A DNA stretch of 64,000 nt from Pseudaquidulcibacter sp041917055. GTDB lineage: Bacteria > Pseudomonadota > Alphaproteobacteria > Caulobacterales > Aquidulcibacteraceae. The stretch is from the NCBI GenBank assembly GCA_041917055.1, contig JAYRYJ010000001.1:519589-583588 (forward strand). The letters run 5' to 3'. How positions within the stretch are numbered: position 1 is the stretch's first letter; every line of letters begins with the position of its first letter. Shown here piece by piece: positions 42,221-52,438 of this stretch. Under the pieces are notes generated by a model, which saw nothing but the letters and a program-made list of their open reading frames with translations, had not been told where the DNA came from and ran no database searches. The translations under genes were made by a program, and so were the position numbers.

Positions 42221-43060
42221 TCAAACCGTTTTTACACTAATCGCCCTTTGAACCAATAGCGCTTGTTTTGTCTCTTTCACATCATGGACCCGCAAAATTC
42301 GTGCATTGTTTTGCGCGCCCCAAAGCGCAAGAGCAATCGAACCACCTAATCTATTAAGCGGGTCACTTGCGTTTTTGTCGATTGCACCAATCATGCTTTT
42401 GCGCGATGCACCCAAAAGAATGGGGCAGCCAAGACCATTGAAACTTGTTAAATTCGCCAAAATTTCTAAATTATGCTCAAGGGTTTTTCCAAAACCTATG
42501 CCGACATCCAAAATAATATTTTCGCGTTTCACACCGCCATTAATAGCCATGCCCATTCTATGCGCCAAGAATGCCATTATTTCGGAAACAACATCGCGAT
42601 AAAAAGGCTTATCCTGCATATTTTCCGGCACGCCTTGAAAATGCATCAAAACTACTGGAATTTCCAACGCAGCGGCCATAGAAATCGAGGTTTCGTCAAA
42701 GGTCAAAGCCGAAACATCATTCCAAATATTCGCGCCGGCCTCATGTGCAAGTTTGGCGATTTGCGGTTTTCTGGTATCAATTGAAATCGGGATTGCACTG
42801 AATTTGCGGATTTCCTTGATTAAAGGAATTGTGCGTCCAATTTCGGTTTCAATATCAATCGCCTTTGCGCCCGGGCGCGTGCTTTCACCGCCAATATCGA
42901 TAATGTCTGCGCCTTCATCAATTAATTTTCGCGCATGTTCGAGAGCGGTTTCAAGATTGTCGAATCTACCCCCATCCGAAAAACTATCGGGCGTAGAATT
43001 GACAATTCCCATAATTAAAGGCGCGCCATTTTTCCTTAAAAGGGTTTCCATGGCGCGCAT
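42221..43060 (-). CDS. folP: Dihydropteroate synthase
   Basis: A 279-residue TIM-barrel enzyme of folate synthesis. Seen: IMGIVNSTPDSFSDGGRF near the N-terminus, IDIGGESTRPGA, PISIDTRKP, NDVSAL and VGIGFGKTLEHN. The start at 43060 leaves 2 bp from the ftsH stop; the ATG at 43051 is an alternative. The ftsH-folP order is common. A terminator lies downstream. Confidence 0.95.
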   Translation of the reverse strand: MRAMETLLRKNGAPLIMGIVNSTPDSFSDGGRFDNLETALEHARKLIDEGADIIDIGGESTRPGAKAIDIETEIGRTIPLIKEIRKFSAIPISIDTRKPQIAKLAHEAGANIWNDVSALTFDETSISMAAALEIPVVLMHFQGVPENMQDKPFYRDVVSEIMAFLAHRMGMAINGGVKRENIILDVGIGFGKTLEHNLEILANLTSFNGLGCPILLGASRKSMIGAIDKNASDPLNRLGGSIALALWGAQNNARILRVHDVKETKQALLVQRAISVKTV

Positions 43061-43062
43061 TC

Positions 43063-44964
43063 TTAAGCAAGCTTCGGAGTTGTTCCGGCGTCTTTGCCGA
43101 CCAAAGGAACGCTGGAAGTTGGGCCATCATCGGCATCATTGCTTCTATCTTCGCGATTTGGCTTTTCGCCTTTCATGAGTGCCTGGATTTCATCGCCTGA
43201 TAAGGTTTCATATTCCAAGAGACCCTGCGCAATTGTTTCAAGATCTTGCTTTCTTTCTGTCAAAATGCGCATGGCTTCGTCATAGCCCCAATCGACCAAG
43301 CGCCGAACTTCGGAATCAATGATTTGTGCCGTGGCTTCGGAAACATTTTGAGTCCGCGAAACCGAATGACCTAGGAAAACTTCCTCTTGGTTTTCGCCAT
43401 AAGAGACTTTGCCCAATTTATCGGAAAAGCCCCAACGTGTTACCATAGAGCGTGCGAGGCGGGTCGCGCCGTCAATATCGGAACTTGCGCCCGATGTAAT
43501 GGCTTCCTTGCCGAAAATAATTTCTTCGGCGACCCTGCCACCCATCATAACCGCCAAACGGCTCATCATTTGTTGGTATGACCAAGATAATCTATCGCGT
43601 TCCGGCAATTGCATAACCATGCCCAATGCGCGCCCGCGCGGAATTATTGTTGCCTTGTGAACCGGGTCGGTATTTGGAACCGATAAAGCCACCAAGGCAT
43701 GACCACCTTCATGATAGGCAGTAAGTTTCTTTTCATCATCGCCCATCGCCATGGTTTTGCGTTCAACGCCCATCATGACCTTGTCTTTTGCATCTTCAAA
43801 TTCGCGCATAGTTACAAGGCGCATTCCGCGACGCGCTGCCAAAAGTGCGGCCTCATTGACAAGATTCATCAAATCCGCGCCCGAAAAACCCGGTGTGCCG
43901 CGCGCAATAATTTTGGCGTCAACATCAGACGATAACGGAACTTTGCGCATATGAACTCTAAGGATTTTTTCACGACCGTTAATGTCGGGAAGGCCAACAA
44001 CAACCTGACGGTCAAAACGACCCGGGCGCAATAATGCGGGGTCAAGAACGTCGGGGCGGTTGGTCGCGGCAATAATAATAATGCCTTCATTGGCCTCAAA
44101 CCCGTCCATCTCGACCAATAATTGGTTCAAAGTCTGTTCGCGTTCGTCATTTCCACCGCCAAGACCCGCGCCACGATGGCGACCAACGGCATCGATTTCG
44201 TCGATGAAAATAATGCAAGGCGCGTTTTTCTTTGCCTGTTCAAACATGTCGCGAACCCGTGATGCACCGACACCAACAAACATTTCAACAAAATCCGAAC
44301 CCGAAATTGTGAAAAACGGCACATTTGCTTCACCCGCAACCGCGCGCGCAGTTAAGGTTTTGCCTGTCCCTGGAGGGCCGACAAGTAATGCACCTTTTGG
44401 AATTTTGCCGCCCAAGCGCTGAAATTTGCCCGGGTCTTTTAGAAAATCTACGATTTCTTGTAATTCTTCGCGCGCTTCATCAATGCCGGCGACGTCTTCA
44501 AAAGTTACACGCTGTTTCGCCTCAGTCAAAAGGCGGGCTTTTGATTTGCCAAAGCCCATGGCGCCGCCGTTTTTGCCGCCCGACATTTGGCGCGCCATTA
44601 AATACCAAATCCCACCTATGATTAAAAATGGAAGAACATTAATTAATATCGAAACCAACAGTGATGGGCGACCTGCGTCAGGTTCAACCTTAATCGCAAC
44701 CTGCGCATTTTCGAGGCGCTTAATAATATCCGTTGCTTGATCGGGAATGACAGACGTGAATGCAGTTCCGTCTTTTTTTGTGCCATGAGCGCGTGAACCT
44801 GCAATAACAACTTCTTTCACCTGTCCGCCATCAATTTCAGCAAGCATTTGCGAATAGGCAATTGGCGATGTTTGCGGTATCGCCCCAGGCTTTTTTGTAA
44901 GCGTAAAGATTGTCACAAGCGCAAGGGCAAGAAAACCCCATATCATTAAATCACGTAATTTCAT
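43063..44964 (-). CDS. ftsH: ATP-dependent zinc metalloprotease FtsH
   Basis: A 633-residue membrane AAA+ protease. Two membrane helices (about 8-22 and 100-124) flank a periplasmic domain; Walker A GPPGTGKT at residues 196-203, Walker B IIFIDEIDAVG, the second region of homology NRPDVLDPALLRPGRFDR, and the zinc site HEGGH near residue 417. It degrades membrane and short-lived regulatory proteins. tilS lies 80 bp upstream, the usual tilS-ftsH order. Confidence 0.98.
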   Translation of the reverse strand: MKLRDLMIWGFLALALVTIFTLTKKPGAIPQTSPIAYSQMLAEIDGGQVKEVVIAGSRAHGTKKDGTAFTSVIPDQATDIIKRLENAQVAIKVEPDAGRPSLLVSILINVLPFLIIGGIWYLMARQMSGGKNGGAMGFGKSKARLLTEAKQRVTFEDVAGIDEAREELQEIVDFLKDPGKFQRLGGKIPKGALLVGPPGTGKTLTARAVAGEANVPFFTISGSDFVEMFVGVGASRVRDMFEQAKKNAPCIIFIDEIDAVGRHRGAGLGGGNDEREQTLNQLLVEMDGFEANEGIIIIAATNRPDVLDPALLRPGRFDRQVVVGLPDINGREKILRVHMRKVPLSSDVDAKIIARGTPGFSGADLMNLVNEAALLAARRGMRLVTMREFEDAKDKVMMGVERKTMAMGDDEKKLTAYHEGGHALVALSVPNTDPVHKATIIPRGRALGMVMQLPERDRLSWSYQQMMSRLAVMMGGRVAEEIIFGKEAITSGASSDIDGATRLARSMVTRWGFSDKLGKVSYGENQEEVFLGHSVSRTQNVSEATAQIIDSEVRRLVDWGYDEAMRILTERKQDLETIAQGLLEYETLSGDEIQALMKGEKPNREDRSNDADDGPTSSVPLVGKDAGTTPKLA

Positions 44965-45044
44965 TTTTCATCCGGCAGTAATTTCAAATCCTTGATACAC
45001 TAAATAGGTCAAGATTTCATTGAAAAAAGGGCTTTCGCCTGATT

Positions 45045-46097
45045 CTAACTGCAATAACTGCAAATTGCGTCGAGAATCTTTTGATTGGGGAGTTTGGCGC
45101 TCGAATTTGTATTTTTTCGCGCCGGCGCGACCTCAAAAATAAGTTTTTCCTTGGCGACACGAATCTTGACACCGCCTAGGGTTTTTGCGGCTTTTAGACG
45201 TTGTGCCAAAATTTTTTCCACTTTTTCGCGCTTTGGGCGGTAATTGGGATAATTAAAAGATTGAATTAGGATTTCCAAAATCCGCATTTTCAATTCATTT
45301 GGCAAGGTGAAGAAATTCGTCAATGTCAATTTTTTTTCATTGAATTCCATGTTTTGGGACAAGAATTTCAAAATAATATTATTAAATTCCTGCCGCAATT
45401 CTCTTGCTTTATCGCCAATTTTCAAAATTGCATCAATGGCGAGTGACGGGTTTTTAGATACAAAGTCACGAATTCTAACGCGTGCGAATTTATGGGAAAC
45501 ATTGGCGGGATCATCATAAAACCCAATTCCCAAATCGTGCAAATATTGTCGCAAAAGCCCGCGCGAAAAACCCAATAAGGGCCGTGCCAAATAGAATGTT
45601 CCAAAATTGGGTGAATATAAATTTTGCAATTCGCTCATGGCGCTTAAACCGTCTATTCCGGTATTTCGGCACATTCTAAAGAGAATGGTTTCAATCTGAT
45701 CCTCTAGATTATGACCAAGTAGAATAATTCTACTATTTTTAGAGGCGGCAAATTCCAAAATTTTTTGATAGCGTAATTTTCGCGCCGTTTCTTGAATTGC
45801 GGTTTCTATTTTTTCCTCATTGCGAATAATTGCTGCATCAATTCCTATTTTCTTGGCTGTCGATAAAGCATTATTTGCAACTTCATGAGAATTTGCGGCG
45901 ATAGCATGGTCAAAAATGATGGCATTTAATTTGGCATCATTTTTGCGCGTCACCCGCCACTTTTGCGCAATTGCGCAAAGCGCTAAACTATCGCCACCAC
46001 CTGACAAAGCGATTGTGAAATTCGCCCCATATTTTTGCGCCCATAAATCAAACAGCGCGAAACAAGAGGTCTCAAACTGGCTAAAATTATTTTGCAT
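45045..46097 (-). CDS. tilS: tRNA(Ile)-lysidine synthetase
   Basis: About 350 residues. The open frame reaches 46190, but the ATG at 46097 fits the family and overlaps cpoB by only 11 bp. The ATP pyrophosphatase P-loop SGGGDSLAL lies near residue 32 and the second motif HNLEDQIETILFR further on. TilS makes lysidine at C34 of tRNA-Ile(CAU). The C-terminal substrate-binding region appears short. Confidence 0.93.
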   Translation of the reverse strand: MQNNFSQFETSCFALFDLWAQKYGANFTIALSGGGDSLALCAIAQKWRVTRKNDAKLNAIIFDHAIAANSHEVANNALSTAKKIGIDAAIIRNEEKIETAIQETARKLRYQKILEFAASKNSRIILLGHNLEDQIETILFRMCRNTGIDGLSAMSELQNLYSPNFGTFYLARPLLGFSRGLLRQYLHDLGIGFYDDPANVSHKFARVRIRDFVSKNPSLAIDAILKIGDKARELRQEFNNIILKFLSQNMEFNEKKLTLTNFFTLPNELKMRILEILIQSFNYPNYRPKREKVEKILAQRLKAAKTLGGVKIRVAKEKLIFEVAPARKNTNSSAKLPNQKILDAICSYCS

Positions 46098-46962
46098 TCG
46101 CAGGTTTTGGGCACGCGCCTTTTGCAAATTCATCATCGGCGCGGGCCTTTTGAATTGCGTTCGGTTTTGGCGTGCGCTCTTTATAAGCATTAAGTGCTAG
46201 GCACCTTTGGCGATTATCACCCATTTCGCGATATGAACCTGCAAGGCGGATTAGGACATCAGAAACGCGTGGCCCACTTGGTGCGGCCTTTAAATAGGCA
46301 ACATAATCTTGAGCCGCGCCCAACCAATCTTGGGCGACGAATTTCAATTCCCCATCAAGCCACAAGGCCTCAATACCTTCTTTGGTCGTTGGATGTTTTT
46401 CGATTAGGGTCTTTAAACTATCTTTGGCTTTGTCATATTCCGAACTTTGAATGCCAAGTTTTGCAGCATTTAATAATTCTTCGGCACTAAGCAATTTGGG
46501 TTCGGGTTGTGGGTTAATAATTGGCGGCTTTAGGGGTGTATCTTGCTTTGGCGGCGCATTATCGACCACAGGCTTAGTGGGTTCAGGTGTTGCGACAGGC
46601 GGATTTAAAGGCGGCGTAACAATCGGTTCGGGCTTTTTTTCTTCTTCTTTGGGTGGTTCAACTTTCGGCTCTATCACAGTTTTTTCGTCATTGAGCTTTG
46701 AATATTTCGCAGCATTTTCATCAATGATTTTGGCAAGCCTTTGATTTTCCGCTTTTTGAGTAATAAGTTCTTTATCAAGACGCTCAACAATATTGGTCAA
46801 ATCCTGCAATTGCTTTTCAAGTTCGTCAATTTTTGCAAGCGTGCGATTGGCAAATTCTTTGGCGGTTTCTTCGCTGGTTGCCGGTTGCGCAATTGCCGTT
46901 GAATTCATTAATCCAAACGCGCTTAGACCCAAAAAAGCCCACGAAATTCTATATTTTCGCAT
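46087..46962 (-). CDS. cpoB: Tol-Pal accessory protein CpoB (YbgF)
   Basis: A 291-residue periplasmic protein: signal peptide ending near TAIAQPA, a coiled coil at about 35-90, a Pro-rich linker (about 95-165), and C-terminal TPR repeats (AAKLGIQSSEYDKAKDSL onwards). CpoB links outer-membrane constriction with peptidoglycan synthesis. It lies 7 bp after pal. Confidence 0.93.
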   Translation of the reverse strand: MRKYRISWAFLGLSAFGLMNSTAIAQPATSEETAKEFANRTLAKIDELEKQLQDLTNIVERLDKELITQKAENQRLAKIIDENAAKYSKLNDEKTVIEPKVEPPKEEEKKPEPIVTPPLNPPVATPEPTKPVVDNAPPKQDTPLKPPIINPQPEPKLLSAEELLNAAKLGIQSSEYDKAKDSLKTLIEKHPTTKEGIEALWLDGELKFVAQDWLGAAQDYVAYLKAAPSGPRVSDVLIRLAGSYREMGDNRQRCLALNAYKERTPKPNAIQKARADDEFAKGACPKPANAK

Positions 46963-46969
46963 TATAAAC

Positions 46970-47590
46970 CTATTTCAAAATTACAGTATGCGCATTGCGG
47001 TTAATTGCCCAACCATCGGCATTTGGTCTTTCATCAATCGGGCGCTCTTTACCATAGGAGACGGTGGAAATACGCGATGCGCTTATGCCCTGCGCCACAA
47101 GGAAATCCTTAACCGAATTGGCGCGGCGTGCACCAAGCGCAAGATTATATTCGCGTGTTCCGCGTTCATCGCAATTGCCTTCAATCAAGACTCTATAAGA
47201 AGGGTTTGAAAGCAATAGTTCAGCCTGTGAACTTAGAATTGTGCGCGCGGACTCGCTTAATTGATAGGAATCCGTGGCAAAATAAATACGATCATCAATG
47301 CCGACAATCTCAAAACTTGATGCGCCATTATATGGGTCGGTCTTTTCCGGCGTAACCGGTGCTGGCGGGTTTTCAGCAAAAGGATTGTAAGGCTTAGGCC
47401 CCGGTGGCGGCGTTGGCGGCGCATAAATTACTTTCGGTTCGGTTTTATCGACCGATTGCGCCTCTGACGATTTATTAGGGTCAGTGCCATCAGTTTTGGC
47501 AACATTAGTTTCGTCAGTTTTGGGTTTTGTCGCACATGCACCAATCCCCAAAAGCGATACACACGAAATGATTGCGATAGTTTTTTTCAT
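46970..47590 (-). CDS. pal: Peptidoglycan-associated lipoprotein Pal
   Basis: A 206-residue outer-membrane lipoprotein. The lipobox is GIGAC at about residue 19. After a Pro-rich linker comes an OmpA-like peptidoglycan-binding domain with NCDERGTREYNLALGARRAN and SYGKERPI. It binds TolB, whose gene ends 8 bp upstream. Confidence 0.97.
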   Translation of the reverse strand: MKKTIAIISCVSLLGIGACATKPKTDETNVAKTDGTDPNKSSEAQSVDKTEPKVIYAPPTPPPGPKPYNPFAENPPAPVTPEKTDPYNGASSFEIVGIDDRIYFATDSYQLSESARTILSSQAELLLSNPSYRVLIEGNCDERGTREYNLALGARRANSVKDFLVAQGISASRISTVSYGKERPIDERPNADGWAINRNAHTVILK

Positions 47591-47598
47591 TTTAACCC

Positions 47599-48906
47599 CT
47601 ATTCAAGCATTGGTGACCAGGTTGGGTCAGAACCCGAACCAAGATTTGCGATTTTTCTTAAATTTGCGCCGCTGACATCAATTGTCCATAATGATGGTGT
47701 TTCGCCTGGTGCGCCTTCTCTTTGGAAAATTATTGCCCGCCCGTTTGGTGAGAAACTTGGTCCTTCAACCATATAGGACGAGGTTAGAATCTGTTCGCCT
47801 GAACCATCAGGTTTCATGATGCCGATTTGGAAATTGCCACCGACTTTTTTAGTAAAGGCGATTAAATCACCTTTTGGCGACCAAACTGGTGTTGAATATT
47901 GCCCGTCACCAAAACTGATACGTGACAGGCCGCCACCATCAATATTCACCTTATATATTTGTGGTGATCCTGACCTGTCGGATGTGAAAACAATCTGCTT
48001 CTGGCTTGATGAAAAAGACGGTGAAGTGTCAATCGCGGGGTGATTGGTAAGTTTATGAACCGCACCGGTTACAAGGTTTTTGACCATGATTTCAATATTG
48101 CCGTCACGCTCTGAACTATAAGCAATTGATTGACCATCGGGTGAAAAACGCGCCGAAAAAACATTTTCGCCAACATTGGTTATCGCCTCTTTACGTCCGG
48201 TTTCAATATCAAAAATCCAAAGCCTAAGCCCATTTTCGGACAGAGCCGAATAAACAATCTGTTGACCCGATGCATTGAAATGCGGATTTAAAATTGTTTC
48301 TGAACCATCGGTCAAATAAGACGGATTAGCACCATCTTGGTCAATTAAGGCCAAGCGTTTGACGCGTTTCGTTTTTGTGCCGCTTTCGGCGACATAAACC
48401 ACGCGGGTGTCAAACATGCCGCCTGCACCGGTAAGGCGGCCATAGATGGCATCTGCAATTTTATGGGCAATACGGCGCCAGTTTTCTTCGGTTGAGGCAA
48501 ATTCAAGACCCAAAGTTTGGCTTTCGCCATAAATATCCCAAAGGCGGAATTCAACGCGCAATTTTTGCTTATCAATAGCACCTGCACCTATTACCAAGGC
48601 TTCGGTCTTTGTTGGGTGCCAATCGGTGAATTTGGGGGTTAAATTGACATCAAAATTCTTAGCAAGAAAAGTCTTGGGGTCTTGGACATTAAAAATCCCC
48701 GTGCTTGCTAAATCATCGCGCACAACTTGGGAAATATTCGCGCCTTTTGGACCTGCAAAATCTGCAATGGCGATTTGTAATGGGCGTTTGTGGCCCTCAT
48801 TAACATCGACCACCAATTGTGCAAATGCCGGCCTAAAAAACGCAAATAACGCGAACAATACGAACGCGGCAAATTGCTGAAATTTTTTGAAATTAATGCT
48901 TAACAT
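47599..48906 (-). CDS. tolB: Tol-Pal protein TolB
   Basis: A 435-residue periplasmic beta-propeller protein. Signal peptide (cleavage near AFAQ), N-domain with PLQIAIADFAG, then repeats of the type SPDGQSIAYSSERDGN and FTSDRSGSPQIYKV. It connects TolA to Pal. tolA lies 75 bp upstream. Confidence 0.97.
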   Translation of the reverse strand: MLSINFKKFQQFAAFVLFALFAFFRPAFAQLVVDVNEGHKRPLQIAIADFAGPKGANISQVVRDDLASTGIFNVQDPKTFLAKNFDVNLTPKFTDWHPTKTEALVIGAGAIDKQKLRVEFRLWDIYGESQTLGLEFASTEENWRRIAHKIADAIYGRLTGAGGMFDTRVVYVAESGTKTKRVKRLALIDQDGANPSYLTDGSETILNPHFNASGQQIVYSALSENGLRLWIFDIETGRKEAITNVGENVFSARFSPDGQSIAYSSERDGNIEIMVKNLVTGAVHKLTNHPAIDTSPSFSSSQKQIVFTSDRSGSPQIYKVNIDGGGLSRISFGDGQYSTPVWSPKGDLIAFTKKVGGNFQIGIMKPDGSGEQILTSSYMVEGPSFSPNGRAIIFQREGAPGETPSLWTIDVSGANLRKIANLGSGSDPTWSPMLE

Positions 48907-48981
48907 ATTCTTACTTAAATCGCTTTAGGTGAAAATAGCGTTAAATCAAGGCGGTTTTTTGGCAAAGTCTTTAATGAAATT

Positions 48982-49893
48982 TCACTTTCGCATAATTTTC
49001 GGGTCAAATCGAAAGGTAAAGCTCGCCCATTCTTCATATCTATCTTTGGGAAGTGAATAAGGCGCACATTGTTTTGCGGCGCGCATTGCATTGTCAATCG
49101 CCACCACCAAAGACGCACTTGCACCTGCTTTTGATGTCGGTTTCACCAATTTTGGCGGTTTTGCCAATGCGCCATTGATTTGTAAATCCATTGCCACCTC
49201 AACCAAAAGGCTTTGCGGGTCGGATAAATCGGCGGGTTCGGCCCAACATTCTTTCACTTGATTACGCAAAGCGGATTCCAAATCACCGGTTAATTTCGAA
49301 CCGCCGCCTTTCTTTTTGCCGCTTTGTTTTACGCCACCGGTCGATAATTTCGGATTATATTGCGCACCCGAATTTACGCCCGAAGACGCATTAGTGGCGG
49401 CGGCAAAATCAAATTGTGATGCCAAATCATAGTTTTTATCAGGCTTTTTGACAGGGTTTTGTTTTGGTGTCGGTGGTGGTTGCGCGGCCTTTTGTGGCGC
49501 AGGCGCAGGCGATGGATTTACAGGTTTTTGCGGGGTTTCGGCTTTTTTGAAAGGATTGAGGCTTTTGGCAAAATCCAGCGCGGTTTTTGGCGGTTCCGGA
49601 ACTGGTGCTGGGGCGGGTTCGGGCGGTGGCGCGGTTTGTTCGCGCGGCGCAATATTTGCTGCCTGATTGGCCTCAATATTTTCGGTTTGATCCGGGGTTT
49701 TCGTATCGTTTTGCGCAGTTTGTGGTGTTATTTCGGGGCCAAGACCTGATGCTTCTTGGGAAACCAATTCCACTGAAACCGCGATATTAGGGTCGAAAAT
49801 CGATTGATGCTGCCAGGTCAATAACAGCAGCATAAGGAAAATCCCATGCAGAAGGGACGAAATAATAAAACTTTGTGCTGGTTTTATATTCAT
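48982..49893 (-). CDS. tolA: TolA-like protein
   Basis: A 303-residue protein with one N-terminal membrane helix (about 9-25), a long Pro/Ala-rich spanning region, and a C-terminal TolA/TonB-type domain with two cysteines (VKECWAEP and AKQCAPY). It couples the TolQR motor in the inner membrane to TolB-Pal. The start overlaps the tolR stop (ATGA). The spanning region is rich in proline rather than the long helix of E. coli TolA. Confidence 0.92.
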   Translation of the reverse strand: MNIKPAQSFIISSLLHGIFLMLLLLTWQHQSIFDPNIAVSVELVSQEASGLGPEITPQTAQNDTKTPDQTENIEANQAANIAPREQTAPPPEPAPAPVPEPPKTALDFAKSLNPFKKAETPQKPVNPSPAPAPQKAAQPPPTPKQNPVKKPDKNYDLASQFDFAAATNASSGVNSGAQYNPKLSTGGVKQSGKKKGGGSKLTGDLESALRNQVKECWAEPADLSDPQSLLVEVAMDLQINGALAKPPKLVKPTSKAGASASLVVAIDNAMRAAKQCAPYSLPKDRYEEWASFTFRFDPKIMRK

Positions 49894-50321
49894 TTCTTGG
49901 GAATGGAATCCGTAACTAACCCTAAATTGCGATAACCCGCAGAATTAATGCGCGCCATAATCTGCATAACAATGCCATAAGTCGCAGATGTATCGGCACG
50001 AATAAAAATGCGGCGTTCCAAATCATTTTGCGAAAGTGTCGTGATGGCGTTTAACAAATCATCATAAGAAACTTCGGTTTGTTGAACAAAAATCTTACCG
50101 TCATTCAGAACCGTAATACTTATTGGTTCTTGCGATTGTGGCAAAGATTTCGCCTCGGTTTTTGGTAAATCAACTGGGACGCCGACAGTTAATAGAGGTG
50201 CAGCGACCATAAAAATTATCAAAAGCACCAAAGTCACGTCAACAAATGGCGTAACATTGATTTCGCCCATCATTCGACTGTGGCGCCTGCCTTTGCGGCG
50301 TGACATCATTGCGCCAGCCAT
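49890..50321 (-). CDS. tolR: Biopolymer transporter TolR (ExbD family)
   Basis: A 143-residue protein with one membrane helix containing the motor aspartate (INVTPFVDVTLVLLIIFMV). Its start overlaps the tolQ stop in TAATG and its end overlaps tolA, so the three are translationally chained. Confidence 0.96.
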   Translation of the reverse strand: MAGAMMSRRKGRRHSRMMGEINVTPFVDVTLVLLIIFMVAAPLLTVGVPVDLPKTEAKSLPQSQEPISITVLNDGKIFVQQTEVSYDDLLNAITTLSQNDLERRIFIRADTSATYGIVMQIMARINSAGYRNLGLVTDSIPKK

Positions 50322-51004
50322 TATGCATTCTCCGATAAGCGGCGTGAGGTGCGAACGATTACATCATCACAAAGCGCCTCAATACGCACCGAATATCTAT
50401 CCAAAGCGGCGATAAGCCAATTGTAAAACACAACCGCCGGAATTGCGGCAACAAGACCCAATGCGGTTGCAAACAAAGCCTCGGCAATGCCCGGTGCGAC
50501 CACTGCCAAATTTGTATCATGGCTTGCGGCGATGGCGCGGAAAGAGTTCATAATGCCCCAAACCGTACCGAAAAGTCCAACGAAAGTGGCGGAAGATCCA
50601 ATAGTTGCCAATACGCCAATGCCTTTTTCGGCCTTGGCTATTTCCCTTTGGGTCTGTGCGCCCATTGCCCGTTCCATGCGTTCGACGACCGCACTTGCGG
50701 CGGCGTCACTTAATGCGCCGCCACGACGCGCTAATGCTGCCTCATTCATGCCGATTGCAATAATGCGTGCGGTGGCATTTCCTGCGCGCGAAGCCTCAAG
50801 AATATTGTCATTACCTTTGCCATCAGAAAGCATTTGTTCGACATTGCGCGCACTTTTTTCAAGTTTGCCGATTTGCATCGCTTTTTCAATCATAATCGCC
50901 CATGACCAAACCGAAGTAAGGCCTAGACCAATCATAACAATTTTAACAATAATATCCGCGCGCGAAAATAATTCGACGATTGTAAAACCTGATGAAGTGT
51001 CCAT
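50321..51004 (-). CDS. tolQ: Tol-Pal motor protein TolQ (ExbB/MotA family)
   Basis: A 227-residue inner-membrane protein with three helices; the conserved region GSSATFVGLFGTVWGIMNSF and APGIAEALFATALGLVAAIPA is diagnostic. It forms the proton-driven motor with TolR. The thioesterase gene ybgC that often precedes tolQ is absent; rph lies 78 bp upstream on the same strand. Confidence 0.96.
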   Translation of the reverse strand: MDTSSGFTIVELFSRADIIVKIVMIGLGLTSVWSWAIMIEKAMQIGKLEKSARNVEQMLSDGKGNDNILEASRAGNATARIIAIGMNEAALARRGGALSDAAASAVVERMERAMGAQTQREIAKAEKGIGVLATIGSSATFVGLFGTVWGIMNSFRAIAASHDTNLAVVAPGIAEALFATALGLVAAIPAVVFYNWLIAALDRYSVRIEALCDDVIVRTSRRLSENA

Positions 51005-51082
51005 TTTTTGACCTTGCCCTTTAAAAGTGGAAAAAATAAGGCGCGTTTGCGCGTGGATTATGCTTAATATTGGGTTAAGAAC

Positions 51083-51802
51083 TTATGAAAGCGCATTCGC
51101 CTGAATTGTAAATAATTCATCACAACCTTTTTTAGCCAAAGCCAATAATTCATGAAATTCACTTTCGGCAAATGGCCTTTCTTCACCGGTTGCTTGGATT
51201 TCGACCAGACCAAGGCCTTCGGCGATAATGAAATTTGCGTCCGCAATCGCGTTTGAATCTTCGTCATAATCTAAATCAAGAACCGAATTGCCGTCATAAA
51301 TACCACAAGAAATGGCGGCGACTTTACCCATAATCGGGCTTTGGTCTAAAAGCCCTTCTTCTTGCAAATATTTTATTGCGCCACTTAAAGCGACATATGC
51401 ACCCGTGATTGATGCTGTTCTTGTGCCGCCATCGGCCTGAATAACATCGCAATCAAGCAGGATTTGTCTTTCACCCAATGCATGAAGATCAACAACTGAT
51501 CGCAATGCGCGACCGATTAATCTTTGGATTTCTTGGGTGCGGCCCGATTGTTTGCCCGATGCAGCTTCGCGCCGTCCGCGCGTATGGGTGGCGCGTGGCA
51601 ACATGCCATATTCGGCGGTTATCCAACCCTTTTTTGTGCCCTTCATCCAAGCAGGGACTTTTTCTTCAATGGTTGCAGTTATCAGAACATGAGTATTGCC
51701 AAATTTCGCAAGGCATGAACCTTCGGCATAGGGAGAGAAATTGGGAATAAGTTCAATTTTGCGCATTTCGTCATTCGCGCGTTTTGACGGTCGGTTTGAC
51801 AT
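51083..51802 (-). CDS. rph: Ribonuclease PH
   Basis: A 239-residue phosphorolytic 3' tRNA exonuclease. Seen: SCLAKFGNTHVLITATIE, TAEYGMLPRATHTR, and GERQILLDCDVIQADGGTRT. Length is normal. It is divergent from the DUF924 gene. Confidence 0.97.
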   Translation of the reverse strand: MSNRPSKRANDEMRKIELIPNFSPYAEGSCLAKFGNTHVLITATIEEKVPAWMKGTKKGWITAEYGMLPRATHTRGRREAASGKQSGRTQEIQRLIGRALRSVVDLHALGERQILLDCDVIQADGGTRTASITGAYVALSGAIKYLQEEGLLDQSPIMGKVAAISCGIYDGNSVLDLDYDEDSNAIADANFIIAEGLGLVEIQATGEERPFAESEFHELLALAKKGCDELFTIQANALS

Positions 51803-51883
51803 ATTTTATCCTTTTAAACGCGCTTTCTTTAGCACCAATTGGCGTATATAACATAGGCAACGCTTCAAATTCTGAGAAAACAT

Positions 51884-52429
51884 ATGAAAATTTCGCCACA
51901 TACTATTCTTGAATTTTGGTTCAAAGAAATTTCGCCAAAACAATATTGGGCGAAATCAGATGAATTTGACGAATTGATTCGCAAGCGGTTTGGCGAAATT
52001 CACCAAAAGGCGGCTAATTGTGAACTTTATGAATGGCGCAAAATCGCGCAGGGGCGACTTGCGGAAATAATTATTCTTGATCAATTTTCACGCAATATTT
52101 TCCGAAATGATGCGCGTGCCTTTGCGTGCGATAATTTGGCACTTTGTCTGGCGCAAACTGCTATTGAAATGGGGTGTGACAATGAATTGGATACAAACGA
52201 AAAATTGTTTTTATACATGCCATTCATGCATTCTGAATCGCGCGAAATCCATGAAATTGCGGTGCAATTATTCAACATCGTGGGCCTTGAAGATAATTAT
52301 CAATTTGAATTGCGGCACAAAGAAATAATTGACCGTTTTGGTCGTTATCCGCACCGCAATGAATCTTTAGGGCGGGTTTCGACCGCCGAAGAATTGGAAT
52401 TTCTGCAACAACCGAATTCGTCATTTTAG
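51884..52429 (+). CDS. DUF924 family protein
   Basis: A 181-residue protein: ILEFWFKEISPKQYWAKSDE at the N-terminus, LAEIIILDQFSRNIFRNDAR, and RFGRYPHRNESLGR near the C-terminus, the conserved DUF924 blocks (helical, TPR-like). Function is unknown. It lies 9 bp before the helical-repeat gene and is probably co-transcribed with it. Confidence 0.9.
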   Translation: MKISPHTILEFWFKEISPKQYWAKSDEFDELIRKRFGEIHQKAANCELYEWRKIAQGRLAEIIILDQFSRNIFRNDARAFACDNLALCLAQTAIEMGCDNELDTNEKLFLYMPFMHSESREIHEIAVQLFNIVGLEDNYQFELRHKEIIDRFGRYPHRNESLGRVSTAEELEFLQQPNSSF

Positions 52430-52438
52430 GGGGTATTA